A stretch of DNA of 64,000 nucleotides from Planctomycetota bacterium (GCA_002683825.1 NYUD01000090.1:62001-126000); one strand, 5' to 3'. Positions 8,787 through 18,588 are shown, numbered from the stretch's first letter. A program made the numbers and translations. The notes: generated by a model not told the origin, from the sequence alone.

Positions 8787-9509
8787 ATGGCCCGCCTTCG
8801 TGCCGTCCTGTTCGACATCGACGACACGCTCTTTTCGACGACGCATTTTGCCCGGGTCGCCCGCAAGAACGCGATCTGGGCCATGATCCGGGCCGGCCTC
8901 GACGTCACAGAGGAGGAAGCTCTGCGCGAGCTCGAGGAGGTCATCTCCGAGTTCTCCTCGAACTACGCCCACCACTTCGATCAGCTACTACGCCGCCTAC
9001 GCCAGCCCACGATCGAAGAACGCAACCCGGCCCTCATCGTCGCTGCAGGTGTCGCGGCATACCACGACACCAAGTTCCGCCAGCTGGAACCGTTTCCCGA
9101 CGTCTGTCCGCTCCTCGAAGCCCTGCGCGCCGCCGGCATCCAGGTAGGCATTCTGACCCATGGCTGGACCACCAAGCAGGCCGAGAAGATCGTCCGCCTC
9201 GGGCTCCTCGACTGCGTCCACCCCAAGGCGGTCTTCATCTCCGAGCAGATCGGAATCTCCAAACCCAACCCCAAGCTCTACGCCCAGGCCCTCGCCGACC
9301 TCGAGCTGGCCCCCGGTGAAGTCATGTACGTCGGCGACAACCCCACGCACGACATTGCGCCGCCCCAGTCCCTCGGGATGATCGCCGTTTGGGCCAAGCG
9401 GGCGGCCAAGGACGGCCTCGAGGGAACGGGGATCGAGCCGGATCACGTGGTAGAGAACTTTGATGAGCTGAGGACGATTCTGCGCGAGACGTACGAAATC
9501 GCCGTTTGA
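8787..9509 (+). CDS. HAD-superfamily phosphatase
   Basis: This is a 240-residue cytosolic hydrolase of the haloacid dehalogenase superfamily. Motif I is DIDDTLFST (nucleophile Asp10, acid/base Asp12). Motif II is the threonine in GILTHG near residue 127. The motif III lysine is in SKPNPKLYAQAL near 155, and motif IV is GDNPTHDI near 180. A helical cap lies between residues 15 and 100, as in subfamily I HADs of the TIGR02253 type. The substrate cannot be read from the sequence. It starts 8 bp after the secretin stop, so it may be co-transcribed by read-through. Confidence 0.85.
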   Translation: MARLRAVLFDIDDTLFSTTHFARVARKNAIWAMIRAGLDVTEEEALRELEEVISEFSSNYAHHFDQLLRRLRQPTIEERNPALIVAAGVAAYHDTKFRQLEPFPDVCPLLEALRAAGIQVGILTHGWTTKQAEKIVRLGLLDCVHPKAVFISEQIGISKPNPKLYAQALADLELAPGEVMYVGDNPTHDIAPPQSLGMIAVWAKRAAKDGLEGTGIEPDHVVENFDELRTILRETYEIAV

Positions 9510-9574
9510 TACGGGCCCAGCGGCTCGCCGGCATCGCTGGACGCTTCAGGCACGCCGCCCGTGACGACCCTGGC

Positions 9575-10795
9575 TCATGACCCGGAGTGCCGGGCGGGCG
9601 CGGGCTCATCGGGGACGAGCAAGTGGCAAGCCGCCCTGTGAGTTTCGCTCAAGGCGACTTGCGCTGGATAGAAGACCTCACAACGCGGGTCCGCGAAGGG
9701 GCAGCGCGGTCGATAGTGACATCCGCTCGGTGGATCGAGTGCGGATGGCACCTCGCCGCCGAGCGAGACCTCGGCCTTCTCGGTCTCGACGACGCTCTCC
9801 CCTTCCCCCGGGAGAACAGTGGTTGGAATCGCCTGAAGCAAGGCTTGCGTGTAGGGATGGGCCGCCCGCTCGAAGATGTCCGCCGCCAGTCCCTCTTCGA
9901 CGATCCGCCCCAGGTACATCACGTGGATCCGATCGGCGATATGGCGCACGACGGCGAGATCGTGCGAGATGAAGAGGTAGGCCAGGGATAGTTCGCGCTG
10001 CAGGTCTGCCAGAAGATTGAGAATCTGGGCCTGGACCGAAACATCGAGAGCACTCAACGCCTCATCGCAAACGACCCAACGTGGCTCGAGTGCGAGAGCC
10101 CGAGCGATCCCGATGCGCTGGCGCTGGCCACCGGAAAACTCGTGAGGGAAGCGCGCACGCGCGTCCTCCGGCAGACCGACCTGCGCCAGGAGCTCGACCA
10201 CGCGCTGCTCGACCTCGACGGGCGGGAGTTTGAGATGGACACGCAGGGGTTCCCCCAGAATCTCTCCGATGGACATGCGTGGATTGAGACTCTCGGAGTG
10301 GTCCTGAAAGACGATCTGCATCTGCTCTCGAAGGGAGCGCGTGCGCTGTGCAGCGTCACTGGCCTCCCACGCGTTTGCGCAGGTCCAGGCAAGGAGCAGA
10401 ACACCACCAAGGACGTTGACCGCAAGCTCTCCGGGAAACTCCAGCACCCGCGCGGCGGCCGTATGCAAGAGGAGAAACAGGCCCACGTAGGCCGGACCGC
10501 GCCAGGCACCCGTGGGCAGCCGCAGCTGCAAGAAATCGACGGAGACGCCACGCGCCCGGATCCACACCTCACCGGCAGTGGGTTCGACCAGACGGAGCAT
10601 CGCGCGCGCGACGGTGCTCTTCCCGGATCCCGACTCCCCCACCAGGCAAACCGTCTCACCCGCCGCCACCTCAAAGGAAACACCGTCGACCGCCTTCACA
10701 TCCCCCGTGTGTCGACCGAAGAAACCCTTGTAGACAGGGAACCACTTGCGCAAGCCGCGCACGTCGATCGACGGATTTCGCTCCTGCCCGTTCAA
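9575..10795 (-). CDS. OppF/DppF-type ABC ATPase with inserted hydrophobic segment
   Basis: This is a 406-residue ATP-binding subunit of a peptide/nickel-family importer. Walker A is GESGSGKST (53-61), the Q-loop is IVFQD (Gln164), the signature is SGGQRQR, and Walker B is [12 protein letters not shown]. The C-terminal oligopeptide domain has the four-Cys pattern of this family (CHYRPRC...C...C), which binds an Fe-S cluster in some homologues. It is unusual in having about 60 extra residues between Walker A and the Q-loop (about 83-150). These contain two hydrophobic stretches near 101-119 and 123-141. The homologous protein at 21989 lacks them. It is the last gene of the left Opp operon and overlaps its partner by four bases. 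Confidence 0.9.
   Translation of the reverse strand: MNGQERNPSIDVRGLRKWFPVYKGFFGRHTGDVKAVDGVSFEVAAGETVCLVGESGSGKSTVARAMLRLVEPTAGEVWIRARGVSVDFLQLRLPTGAWRGPAYVGLFLLLHTAAARVLEFPGELAVNVLGGVLLLAWTCANAWEASDAAQRTRSLREQMQIVFQDHSESLNPRMSIGEILGEPLRVHLKLPPVEVEQRVVELLAQVGLPEDARARFPHEFSGGQRQRIGIARALALEPRWVVCDEALSALDVSVQAQILNLLADLQRELSLAYLFISHDLAVVRHIADRIHVMYLGRIVEEGLAADIFERAAHPYTQALLQAIPTTVLPGEGESVVETEKAEVSLGGEVPSALDPPSGCHYRPRCPFADPRCEVFYPAQVALSETHRAACHLLVPDEPAPARHSGS
10346..10549 (-). other. Membrane-hairpin-like insertion inside the OppF ATPase
   Basis: This DNA encodes residues 83-150 of the ATPase at 9575-10795. It is in frame, has no stop, and contains two hydrophobic runs ([20 protein letters not shown] and [18 protein letters not shown]) joined by a short linker. 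They could form a helical hairpin. Codon use looks like the rest of the gene. Confidence 0.7.
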
Positions 10796-11811
10796 AGTCC
10801 TTCCGCCTCATCGAGGAAGTGGCACGCCGCCACATGAGAATCGTCAGGCGCTCCCGCGGCGCTGAGCTCAGGCTCCGACTCTTCGCACGCTGCCCGAGCC
10901 AGAGGACAGCGCGGACGAAAGCGACAACCGCTCGGAAAGCGAGCGGGATCGGGAACGGTTCCCGCGATCGTTTCCAGTGGTTCGCCGTGGCGGGCGCGCT
11001 CGGGAAGGGAACGCATGAGGCCGATCGTGTAGGGGTGGCGCGGCTTTCGAAGCAACTGCTCGACCGCCGCCTCTTCCACGATGTTACCCGCGTACATGAC
11101 GCACACGCGATCGGCCGTCTCCGCCACGATACCCAGATTGTGCGTGATCAAGAGCAGCCCCATCCCGGATCGTTCTTGAAGCCTGGCGAAGAGCTTGAGG
11201 ATCTGCGCCTGCACGGTCACATCCAAGGCCGTGGTCGGTTCGTCCGCGATCAGGAGCGCCGGATCGCACGACATCGCGATGGCGATCACGACCCGTTGGC
11301 GCATCCCCCCCGAGAGTTGGTGGGGATAGGCGTCCAGGCGTTCCTGAGGACTCGGGATCCCCACCAGCTCGAGCATCTCGAGCGCCACGGCGCGCGCCGC
11401 CCTGCGGTCCAGCCCGCGGTGCAGGCGCACCGTCTCCGCGATCTGCTCGCCGACGGTGTAGACGGGGTTCAAGGAGGTCATGGGTTCCTGAAAAACCATG
11501 GCGATCTCGTTGCCGCGAAGCCGGCGCAGCTCTTGCGCCTCTAGCTTGCGCAGATCGCGCCCTTTGAAAAGCACCTCTCCCGTCCGCACCTGCCCGGGAG
11601 GCGGCACGAGATCCAGGATCGAGAGCGCCGTCACGCTCTTGCCGCAACCGGACTCGCCGACCAGGGCCACGGTTTCGCCCCGCTCCACGGTGAGATTTAC
11701 GCCGTCGACCGCCTGGGCGAAGCCATCGTCGGTCGGGAAATAGGTCCGCAATCCACGCAGCTCGAGAAGGCGAGCGGAGGTTTCGTCCCGGGGCAAGAAA
11801 GGCATCTTCAA
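10792..11811 (-). CDS. OppD/DppD-type ABC ATPase (left operon)
   Basis: This is a 339-residue cytoplasmic ATPase that would pair with the OppF-type subunit to drive peptide import. Walker A is GESGCGKS near 53, the Q-loop is [12 protein letters not shown], the signature is LSGGMRQR, and Walker B is [12 protein letters not shown]. The C-terminal oligopeptide-binding-protein-associated domain has the CRFRPRC...C...C pattern. Its length is normal for OppD. It overlaps the permease gene upstream and the OppF gene downstream by four bases each, indicating translational coupling. Confidence 0.93.
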   Translation of the reverse strand: MKMPFLPRDETSARLLELRGLRTYFPTDDGFAQAVDGVNLTVERGETVALVGESGCGKSVTALSILDLVPPPGQVRTGEVLFKGRDLRKLEAQELRRLRGNEIAMVFQEPMTSLNPVYTVGEQIAETVRLHRGLDRRAARAVALEMLELVGIPSPQERLDAYPHQLSGGMRQRVVIAIAMSCDPALLIADEPTTALDVTVQAQILKLFARLQERSGMGLLLITHNLGIVAETADRVCVMYAGNIVEEAAVEQLLRKPRHPYTIGLMRSLPERARHGEPLETIAGTVPDPARFPSGCRFRPRCPLARAACEESEPELSAAGAPDDSHVAACHFLDEAEGL

Positions 11812-13451
11812 CGGGGCAGCCTGGGATCCATCGCGTCGCGAATGGCGTCACCGACGAGGTTGTAGCAAAGGACCGTCATGAAGATCAAAAGGCCCGGGAA
11901 GACCTGGATCCACCAGTGCGCCGGGTTGAGCGAGGAGCGCACCAACCCACCCCATGATGGAATCGGTTCGCGCACGCCGAAGCCGAGGAACGAGAGTGCG
12001 GATTCGATCGAGAGCCCTGCCGCGACCGAAAACGTCGCCGCGACCAGGAGCGGACTGATCGCGTTCGGCAGCATGTGGCGTAGCAAGATGCGAGGGGTCG
12101 ACAGTCCCAGGGCCTTCGCTGCAACCACGAAATCGAGCTCCTTCAGGCGCAAGAACTCCGCCCGCGTAAGGCGCGCGATACCCGTCCAGCGGAACAGACC
12201 GACCACGATCATGATGGTGAGGAGGCTCTGTCCCACGAACACGACCACACCGAGAATCAGAAAGAAGACCGGAAAGCAAATCACGACCTCGATGAGGCGA
12301 GAGATCAAGAGGTCGACGCGACCGCCGAAGTACCCCGCCAACGCCCCCGCAAGGACTCCTATCACGGCCAGAATGGCCGTCGACACCAATCCGACCGACA
12401 GGCTGATGCGGGCGCCGTAGATCGAGCGCACCAGGAGGTCGCGCCCCAGGCCGTCCGTTCCCAGCAGAGGCCTGAAGTGCGAGTTCCCCCGGGACCCGGC
12501 GGAACCGACCTCCTCTTCGGCGGTCACGGGGCTCGCGTGCCACGAGGGAGGGTGATTCAATTCCGTGCTGGTCTCCGCAAACCCCATGGCGATCGGCGGG
12601 AACACGACAAACTGCGCGACGAGGTCGCCCTCGGCCAAGCCCGACTTGTATTCGGGGTAGTAGGAAGTCTCGTCCGCGCCGATGCTCATCCACCAGACGG
12701 CGCCGCAAAGGAGCGAGGTCCCGAGGGGCAGCACCCAACCCCATCGGCGAGCGGGTCGAATCCGCTTGGATGGGCGCGCGAAGAAACTCCGCCCAAGAGA
12801 GAGCACAACGAACCACCACAGCACCATGAAGAAAACTTCCACAGCCGTCAGGGAAGCGAACAAGGGATAGGAGCGATCCGGTCGCAGAAGAACTCCGGAC
12901 GTGGAAGGATCCTGATCCGGACGTGCGGCTCGGTAGCGCGTACGCAGCTCTTTGGCGTCGGCTCTCAACTCGAACACGAGCCTCGAGGCCTCCTGTCGCC
13001 GCTCATCCACACCCAACTCGACGGCGCGAGCCACGTCGTCGACGAAGTCCGTCAACGGAGGATGATCCTCCTCGGGTAGGTAGCGCTTCATCGTGGCGAC
13101 CGCGTTCACCAGCGCCTGATGCTCGCTCCAGAGTGCATCGCCATAGGATTGGGTCGATCCCGTCGTACGCCCTTCCATGTACTGCGAGGGCGTTTTCTCC
13201 AGGACGTTGTCCAGACCGAGGGTCGCGATGTAGATCTTCTTGCGCGCCGCCTCGTATCCACCGTAGTCGATCGCCTCCAGGGCATACGGCCGATCGTTGG
13301 CGATCAACGGCGCATAGATCGCAGTCCCATAGAAAAAAGCCAACACCACCAGAGCGAACGTAAAGAGCTTGCGCCTCCTCAGGCGCTCTCTCACGCGTTC
13401 CCAGTGATCCCTCGCCGGAGGGTTCCTGAGCTCTCCTTTGGTCCTACTCAT
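11808..13451 (-). CDS. OppC/DppC-type permease with large extra domain (left operon)
   Basis: This is a 547-residue inner-membrane permease; typical OppC proteins have about 300 residues. The C-terminal third is canonical: a TDGLGRDLLVRSIYGARISL entry motif, five to six membrane helices, and an EAA-loop-like EFLRLKELDFVVAAKALGL. Between the first helix (about 30-50) and the canonical core lies an insertion of roughly 250 residues with a charged helical stretch (about 60-190) and two added hydrophobic segments (about 203-223 and 241-260). This could form an extracytoplasmic substrate-handling domain. It lies between OppB and OppD genes with short overlaps. Confidence 0.88.
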   Translation of the reverse strand: MSRTKGELRNPPARDHWERVRERLRRRKLFTFALVVLAFFYGTAIYAPLIANDRPYALEAIDYGGYEAARKKIYIATLGLDNVLEKTPSQYMEGRTTGSTQSYGDALWSEHQALVNAVATMKRYLPEEDHPPLTDFVDDVARAVELGVDERRQEASRLVFELRADAKELRTRYRAARPDQDPSTSGVLLRPDRSYPLFASLTAVEVFFMVLWWFVVLSLGRSFFARPSKRIRPARRWGWVLPLGTSLLCGAVWWMSIGADETSYYPEYKSGLAEGDLVAQFVVFPPIAMGFAETSTELNHPPSWHASPVTAEEEVGSAGSRGNSHFRPLLGTDGLGRDLLVRSIYGARISLSVGLVSTAILAVIGVLAGALAGYFGGRVDLLISRLIEVVICFPVFFLILGVVVFVGQSLLTIMIVVGLFRWTGIARLTRAEFLRLKELDFVVAAKALGLSTPRILLRHMLPNAISPLLVAATFSVAAGLSIESALSFLGFGVREPIPSWGGLVRSSLNPAHWWIQVFPGLLIFMTVLCYNLVGDAIRDAMDPRLPR

Positions 13452-14499
13452 AGCGGATGCGCGGATCGATCCAGGCGTAGGCCAGGTCCGTGACCAGGAT
13501 GCAAACGAGCGTGATCATCGCCGAGAAAGTCGTGGTTCCCATCACGACGAAGTAATCGCGCTGCATCAGGCCGTAGTAGGCATAACTTCCGATTCCAGGT
13601 AGGTCGAAAACGGATTCGACGATCACCGACCCGCCGATCAAGGCGGGCATGATCGTTGCGAAGAGCGTCAACACCGGCCCCAGCGAATTCCGCAAGCCGT
13701 GTTTGAGGACGACCTTGCGCTCCGACAGGCCCTTGGCCCGCGCCGTGCGGATGTAGTCCTCCCGGATCACGTCGAGAAGCCCGGCACGCATCTGGCGCGA
13801 GAGGTAGGCGAAGCCTCCGACGGTCAGCGTCGCCACGGGGAGGATCAGGTGGGCCAGAACATCGGTGAACTGCCCGAAGGTCGATAGTTCGGCTGCATCC
13901 TTGTCGGCCAGACCGATGACCGGCAGCAGGCCCAACCAGTTGGACCCGAAGGTCAACTGCAGCATCAAGGCGGCCCAGAACATGGGTACGGAATACAGGA
14001 GGAAGACGATCACGCCCGCCGCCACATCGAAGAAAGAACCCTGCCGCATGACCGAATAGATGCCGAGCGGCAGCGCCAGAAGATAGGAGAGGAAGAGTGC
14101 GCAGAGCGCCAACGGCACGGTCACGCGCAGCCGTCGCAGGAGCTCATCCAGAATGGTGACGTGGGGCCGGAAGAACTCGCGGCCCAGATCGCCCAACAAG
14201 AGCCCGCCCCACGGCGCTTCCCCGCTGCCCCCGAACCAGGTGTGACCTCGCTCCGAAAGGTCGAACGGCCCCACGTAGTGCAGGTACTGTCGCCAGAGGG
14301 GCTGATCGAGAAGGTTCTCGCGTCGAAACTGCGCGAGTCCCTGCTCGATGTTTCCGGTATCGAGAGGGCTGTCCTCGGCAAAAAAACGCAGATCCGCCGG
14401 ATCCCCCGGAACGAGCTGCATGACCGCGAACGTCAATACCGTGATCCCGATCAGCGTCGGGATCATCCACAGGATCCGCCTCAGGAGGTAGGACCGCAC
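13444..14499 (-). CDS. OppB/DppB-type permease (left operon)
   Basis: This is a 351-residue inner-membrane permease. Helix 1 is at about 8-30 (LLRRILWMIPTLIGITVLTF), with the classic QLVPGDP motif following. The periplasmic loop before helix 2 is longer than in E. coli OppB. The EAA loop reads DYIRTARAKGLSERKV near 250, and the C-terminus ends ITLVCILVTDLAYAWIDPRIRY. It is one base downstream of the solute-binding protein gene and overlaps the OppC gene by eight bases, so it is part of one transcript. Confidence 0.92.
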   Translation of the reverse strand: MRSYLLRRILWMIPTLIGITVLTFAVMQLVPGDPADLRFFAEDSPLDTGNIEQGLAQFRRENLLDQPLWRQYLHYVGPFDLSERGHTWFGGSGEAPWGGLLLGDLGREFFRPHVTILDELLRRLRVTVPLALCALFLSYLLALPLGIYSVMRQGSFFDVAAGVIVFLLYSVPMFWAALMLQLTFGSNWLGLLPVIGLADKDAAELSTFGQFTDVLAHLILPVATLTVGGFAYLSRQMRAGLLDVIREDYIRTARAKGLSERKVVLKHGLRNSLGPVLTLFATIMPALIGGSVIVESVFDLPGIGSYAYYGLMQRDYFVVMGTTTFSAMITLVCILVTDLAYAWIDPRIRYE

Positions 14500-14500
14500 T

Positions 14501-16342
14501 TCAGTCGGTCAGGAACCACCTGCGGATGGAATACCCCGGGGATATCCCGAAGGCCTGGAAACCGCGGATCTTCTTGCTCATCGCGAATCGCCGGGGAACC
14601 GTGTTGCGATAGAGGTAGGGCTGGACCTCCTCGTAGAGGTAGCGCTGCATCTCCTTCCAGATCGCATAGCGCTTCTGCGGATCGATCTCCCTATCGGCCT
14701 GCTCGATCCACGCGTCGATCCTGGGATCGCGCACGCCGGAATAGTTGCCGCGACCCGGCTGATCGTTCTTCGTGTGCCACAGTTGCTCCTGATTACTTTC
14801 CAGGGGCAAGCCCCACGAAGTCGAGCACGCGTCGAAGTCTCTCTCTTTCAGGCGCTGGATGATCGTGGGGTGATCCAGCGGCGTCACCATCAGATCGACC
14901 CCGACCTTGCGGTAGCTCTTCTTCAAGAGCTCGGTGAACTCCCGGTCCCCCTTGTGACCCGCGATGGTCAGATACTCGATCTCCAGGGGTACGCCGTCCT
15001 TGTCGACGATGTCGTCGCCGTCGCGGTCGTACCACCCCGCCTCGGCCAGGAGATCCACTGCCTTTCCCTGGTCGTATTCGAGCGGCAGAACGGCGCGGTT
15101 GTATGCGGGGCTGAAGGTCGCTTGGGTCCCCGTCGAAATCACGCCGAGACCGCCGCACTGCTGGTCGCGATAGGCCTCCATGTCGAAGGCATGGGCCAGC
15201 GCCCTGCGGACGCGCGGATCCGAGAGGTGTGAACGGCGCGTGTTCCAGGGCGTGAAGTTGACGGAGCCGTAGGCGTATGTGCCCTTGTAAAAGTCGTCCG
15301 TGAAGTTCGCGTCGCTCGTGCCCGCGCCCATGTACATGTCGGTGGAAAGCCAGGCCGAGAAATCCAACTCGCCGTTCTTGAGAGCTTCGAGCGCCGTTTC
15401 CCACCCGCGGATGTGACGCCAGCGAATCCGATCGACCCAACCCGCGTTCTCGGGATCGAAGTAGTCCTCGAAACGCTCGGCCACGTAGAGCATCGGATCT
15501 GCGCTGGTGATGCGGTAGGGCCCGAGCCCGACCCAGTTGCTGTTGTGTGGGTTTTCGTTGACGGCCCTGGCGACCGCTCTCTCGTCCGCTTCGGGATCGT
15601 AGTCGGCGTGGTCCGGATCCAGCAGGTTGTACAGGTGCGAAGGCAGGCAGATCAGGCTGCGGAAGAGATCGAGCGCCTTGTGGTACTGCCTGGAATAGTG
15701 AAAACGGACCGTGTAGTCGTCGATGCGTTCGACCCGCTCGATCTTCTGGAAGCTCGAACGAAAACTGTCGCACTGAATCTCGGGGTTGTTGTAGATCTCC
15801 CAACCCAACACGACGTCCCCGGCATCGAAGGGGTGTCCGTCGTGCCACTTGACATCCTTGCGCAGGTGAAAAGTGAACACCGTCCCCCGTTCGAGCGACT
15901 CCGCATCCGTCTTCTTGACCATGCGGGGAGCATCCAGTGGGTGCTCCGGCGATATGGGCGTGACCGACCAATTCTCACCTTCGTCCACAACCTTGCCGAA
16001 AAGCCGCCCGCCATCCTTGAGGATCAGTGAATCCTCCGTATCCCAGCGGTGCGCCAGGACACCTTTGAACTCCCACGTCTCCCAGTCCGGCGCGACGAGC
16101 AGTTCGTGTACTTCGTGCAGAATGTTGCGCGCATAGGAGCTGTTGCTGAGGGGCAACGCCAGCATCCTGACACTCGTGGGCAAGAAGACCGTCACGCTGC
16201 CGCCGCGCCCGGGCTCGAACTCTTTTCCGCGGTCGGGATGAAAGACATCCTTTTCGACGGGCCCCGGCTCGACTTCATCGCCGACCGTCGCGGGCAGCGC
16301 CAAGAACAGAGCGATCAGGGCGAGCGTAGACGTCTTCAACAC
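14501..16342 (-). CDS. Peptide/nickel-type extracellular solute-binding protein (left operon)
   Basis: This is a 613-residue member of solute-binding protein family 5 (OppA/DppA). The signal peptide spans residues 1-21 (LIALFLALPATVG). Family hallmarks include the FTFHLRKDVKWHDGHPFDAGD segment near 150 and the RRALAHAFDMEAYR segment near 370. It would bind a peptide or another small ligand in the periplasm and deliver it to the B/C permease encoded downstream. It begins the left operon, transcribed from the divergent region shared with a second binding protein. Confidence 0.9.
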   Translation of the reverse strand: MLKTSTLALIALFLALPATVGDEVEPGPVEKDVFHPDRGKEFEPGRGGSVTVFLPTSVRMLALPLSNSSYARNILHEVHELLVAPDWETWEFKGVLAHRWDTEDSLILKDGGRLFGKVVDEGENWSVTPISPEHPLDAPRMVKKTDAESLERGTVFTFHLRKDVKWHDGHPFDAGDVVLGWEIYNNPEIQCDSFRSSFQKIERVERIDDYTVRFHYSRQYHKALDLFRSLICLPSHLYNLLDPDHADYDPEADERAVARAVNENPHNSNWVGLGPYRITSADPMLYVAERFEDYFDPENAGWVDRIRWRHIRGWETALEALKNGELDFSAWLSTDMYMGAGTSDANFTDDFYKGTYAYGSVNFTPWNTRRSHLSDPRVRRALAHAFDMEAYRDQQCGGLGVISTGTQATFSPAYNRAVLPLEYDQGKAVDLLAEAGWYDRDGDDIVDKDGVPLEIEYLTIAGHKGDREFTELLKKSYRKVGVDLMVTPLDHPTIIQRLKERDFDACSTSWGLPLESNQEQLWHTKNDQPGRGNYSGVRDPRIDAWIEQADREIDPQKRYAIWKEMQRYLYEEVQPYLYRNTVPRRFAMSKKIRGFQAFGISPGYSIRRWFLTD

Positions 16343-16470
16343 GGCGCAGATTCTACCCGCGAGACCCCCGTCGGTTTCCGATTTCGTTGCCCCTCAGCTG
16401 CTTTTGGGCGCTAGCATGCGCCCCCCCCCCACCACCCTGACCGAGGGGATAGGCTCGCGGGGTCAACGAG
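16343..16470. promoter_or_regulatory. Divergent promoter region of the twin Opp operons
   Basis: These 128 bases separate the start codons of two divergently transcribed solute-binding proteins and must hold the control elements of both operons. I could not identify convincing -35/-10 boxes. The region contains a run of ten C residues at 16421-16430, between the two starts. Confidence 0.55.
16421..16430 (+). repeat. C10 homopolymer between the Opp operons
   Basis: Ten consecutive C residues lie about 40 bases before the start of the right-hand binding protein. Such tracts can vary in length by slippage and change promoter spacing; here that is only a possibility. Confidence 0.5.
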
Positions 16471-18588
16471 GTGAGGTCCGCTCTTCTATACTCCGTTTTC
16501 CTGGGGCTCACAGCCTCCGCGCTCTGGTCCATCTCGAGCGTGCGCATCGATCGTGCTGACTTCGTGTTCAACAACGGAGCGGAAGTCAGCACGCTCGATC
16601 CGGCGGCGACCAGCGGCGTCCCGGAAGGCCGCGTGATGTACGCCCTCTTCGAGGGCTTGACGGTCAAGCACCCCGAGACCCTCGAACCGCTGCCCGGTGT
16701 CGCCGAGTCCTGGACCGTTTCCGCGGACGGCCGCACCTACACCTTCCACCTGCGCCGGGATGCGAGGTGGAGCAACGGGGAGGCGGTCACGGCCCACGAC
16801 TTCGAGGGGTCGTGGAAGCGCTTGCTCTCGCCCGCAACCGCCGCCGAGTACGCCTACCAGCTCTGGTACCTCGAAAACGCAAGGGATTACACGCTCCTGC
16901 GAGACGACCGTCTCTATGCCGTCGGGGGGCAGCTATGGGTCCAGAAGCGGAAAAACGGCCGCGCGCGCATCGGACTGGCGGGCTTCGACCTGCCCGGGGG
17001 AAGCATCCGGCTCGTGGCGCGGGTGGGCGAGGAGGCCGGAGGGGCTGCGCTGGCCCGCTCTCTCGAGCGGTCGGGGCCGTGGGTCGGCCCCCTCGCCGGT
17101 CGAATCACGGAGATCAACGAAGAGCTTCCCGAGAGCCTCGGGGAAATCGAAGAGGATCCGTTCGACAAGCACTGGCTCGTCGAGATCGAGCTGAGCTCGG
17201 CCGGCCTCGACCGGGCGCTGGCAAGCGGAAAGTTGCTGACTGCAGAGCGGGCTCGCGATGAGATTTTTTGGCCCCGGGTCGGCGCCCGCGCCGTGGACCG
17301 ATTCACTTTCGAAGTCCAACTGGCGGCTCCCACACCGTTCTTTCTCCATCTGACCAGTTTCTATGCCACCTTTCCCGTGCACCTGAAAACCATCGAGAAG
17401 GCCCGCGATGAGCATCCCAACACCTGGCAGATCGAGTGGCTGCGACCTCGGAATCTCGTCACCAACGGCCCGTTTCTCCTGCGTGAGCGACGCCTTCACG
17501 ATCGCATCCGCCTGGCGAAGAACCCCTCGTACTGGGACGGCGATCACGTCGCGTTCAACACGATCGACATCCTGTCCGTGGAGAGCTACGCCACGATGCT
17601 GAACCTCTACCTCACCGGTGAGGTCGACTGGATCGAACGCTGTGCACCCAACCTCGTGCCGCGCATGCTCGCACGCGAGGACTATCGTCCGGTCCCCTAC
17701 CTGGGGAGCTACTTCTTTCGTGTCAACGTCCACAAGCCACCCTTCGACGACAAGCGCGTCCGCCGAGCGCTGGCGCTGGCGATCGATCGCCGCGCCATCG
17801 TCGAGAAGATCACCAAAAAGGGTGAGCTCGTGAGCTGGTCCGTGTGCCCCCCCGGTCTCGAGGGCTACGAGCCCGCGGAGATGAAGCACGCTCCGGTGGC
17901 CGCCGATCTATCCAACTTTGACGAGGCCTACGCGGAGGACTGCGCCGAGGCCGTCGCTTTACTCCTGGATGCGGGCTACGGGCCGGGTAGACGGCGGCTC
18001 CCGACGATCGAGGTCCACTACAACACCTCCGAGTCACACCGCGACATCGCCGAGGTGCTCGCGGATACGTGGAAACGCGTGCTGGGACTCGATGCCAAGC
18101 TGCTCAATCAGGAATGGAAGGTCTATCTCGATACCCAGCGGACATTCGGCTATGACGTCTCACGCTCGGCCTGGATTCAGGACTATCCCGATCCGAACAC
18201 GTTCATCGACATCTTCGTGACCGGCGGCGAAAACAACCGCACCGGCTGGAGCCATGCGCGCTTTGACGAATTGGTTCGACAGGCCTCGTCGGAAGCGGAT
18301 GAAGCGCTGCGGATGCAACTCTTGCGGGAAGCGGAAACGATCGTTCTGGAGGAGCTCCCCATCCTGCCGGTGTATTCATACACGACCAACAACGCCGTCA
18401 ACCCGCGCCTGGGCGGCTTCTTCGAGAATTCGCAGGACGACCACTCCCCGAAATTTTGGTACTGGATGGACGACGAGGAACTCGCCGCCAAACGCAGGCG
18501 CCAGGCCGGAGACAGGCAACGCGTGCCCGCGCCCGGGCCGCGGGACGGGCTGTATCCGCCCGCGGGGAGGCAGGCCGTCTACCGATGA
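16471..18588 (+). CDS. Large peptide-type solute-binding protein (right operon)
   Basis: This is a 705-residue OppA/family-5 binding protein, well above the usual 530-600. The GTG at 16471 gives a short signal-like start (SALLYSVFLGLTASALWS). Family motifs are clear: TYTFHLRRDARWSNGEAVTA near 90, RRALALAIDRRAIVEKIT near 430, and the C-terminal SWSHARFDELVRQA type stretch. The extra length is mostly between about residues 150 and 280, where a beta-rich and acidic insertion interrupts the lobe. It heads the right operon and overlaps the permease by four bases (ATGA). Ligand unknown. Confidence 0.88.
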   Translation: MRSALLYSVFLGLTASALWSISSVRIDRADFVFNNGAEVSTLDPAATSGVPEGRVMYALFEGLTVKHPETLEPLPGVAESWTVSADGRTYTFHLRRDARWSNGEAVTAHDFEGSWKRLLSPATAAEYAYQLWYLENARDYTLLRDDRLYAVGGQLWVQKRKNGRARIGLAGFDLPGGSIRLVARVGEEAGGAALARSLERSGPWVGPLAGRITEINEELPESLGEIEEDPFDKHWLVEIELSSAGLDRALASGKLLTAERARDEIFWPRVGARAVDRFTFEVQLAAPTPFFLHLTSFYATFPVHLKTIEKARDEHPNTWQIEWLRPRNLVTNGPFLLRERRLHDRIRLAKNPSYWDGDHVAFNTIDILSVESYATMLNLYLTGEVDWIERCAPNLVPRMLAREDYRPVPYLGSYFFRVNVHKPPFDDKRVRRALALAIDRRAIVEKITKKGELVSWSVCPPGLEGYEPAEMKHAPVAADLSNFDEAYAEDCAEAVALLLDAGYGPGRRRLPTIEVHYNTSESHRDIAEVLADTWKRVLGLDAKLLNQEWKVYLDTQRTFGYDVSRSAWIQDYPDPNTFIDIFVTGGENNRTGWSHARFDELVRQASSEADEALRMQLLREAETIVLEELPILPVYSYTTNNAVNPRLGGFFENSQDDHSPKFWYWMDDEELAAKRRRQAGDRQRVPAPGPRDGLYPPAGRQAVYR

